From CAVSZB01 sp964420395 (GTDB lineage Bacteria; Krumholzibacteriota; Krumholzibacteriia; LZORAL124-64-63), in assembly GCA_964420395.1 (NCBI GenBank), contig CAYQTJ010000163.1:1-6936 (forward strand): DNA of 6,936 nucleotides, written 5' to 3'. Within the stretch, counting starts at the first letter, position 1. Every line of letters starts with the position of its first letter. The notes below the pieces were generated by a model, which was given only the letters and a program-made list of their open reading frames with translations, made no database searches and was not told the origin of the DNA. A program made the translations under genes and the position numbers. Positions 6,936 through 6,936 of the stretch are shown piece by piece.

Positions 6936-6936
6936 T

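Overview
This window is a very GC-rich segment (roughly 70% G+C) of a bacterial flagellar gene cluster. Every gene I can support lies on the minus strand, so transcription runs from the right edge to the left edge. In that order the genes are flhB, flhA, a divergent flhF, a small two-helix membrane protein, a sigma-28 family sigma factor (fliA), a small coiled-coil-like protein, an HDOD-domain protein, and the first 27 codons of a probable membrane protein cut by the left edge. The order flhB-flhA-flhF-fliA, the high GC and frequent GTG starts suggest a Gram-negative flagellated bacterium, perhaps a high-GC member of the former Deltaproteobacteria (Desulfuromonadia/Deferrisoma-like). That placement rests on gene order and composition only and is tentative.

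Right part (about 2649-6935): FlhB and FlhA are two integral-membrane subunits of the flagellar type III export gate. They are complete and mostly canonical, except that FlhB carries NPDH where NPTH is usual. FlhF, the SRP-type GTPase that normally places the flagellum, overlaps the end of flhA by 35 bases. Its nucleotide-binding motifs are badly degraded: no P-loop lysine, an altered G3 and an altered G4. The FlhF partner gene flhG, usually found between flhF and fliA, is absent there. An 81-codon membrane protein with a proline-rich tail sits in its place.

Left part (about 1-2396): a 92-base gap separates the small membrane protein from fliA. It contains a near-consensus sigma-54 promoter (TGGCACG-N4-GTGC), so fliA and the genes after it probably form their own sigma-54-dependent unit. 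This fits flagellar hierarchies in which sigma-54 genes precede sigma-28 genes. The sigma factor has an extra C-terminal tail of about 50 residues ending in a hydrophobic stretch, which is not usual for FliA. Downstream genes are tightly packed (27, 15 and 3 base gaps), consistent with one operon.

The features most worth a second look are the degenerate FlhF without FlhG, the sigma-factor tail, the sigma-54 promoter and the FlhB NPDH site. I saw no RNA genes, mobile elements, CRISPR arrays or clear intrinsic terminators, and no gene-free stretch longer than about 92 bases.
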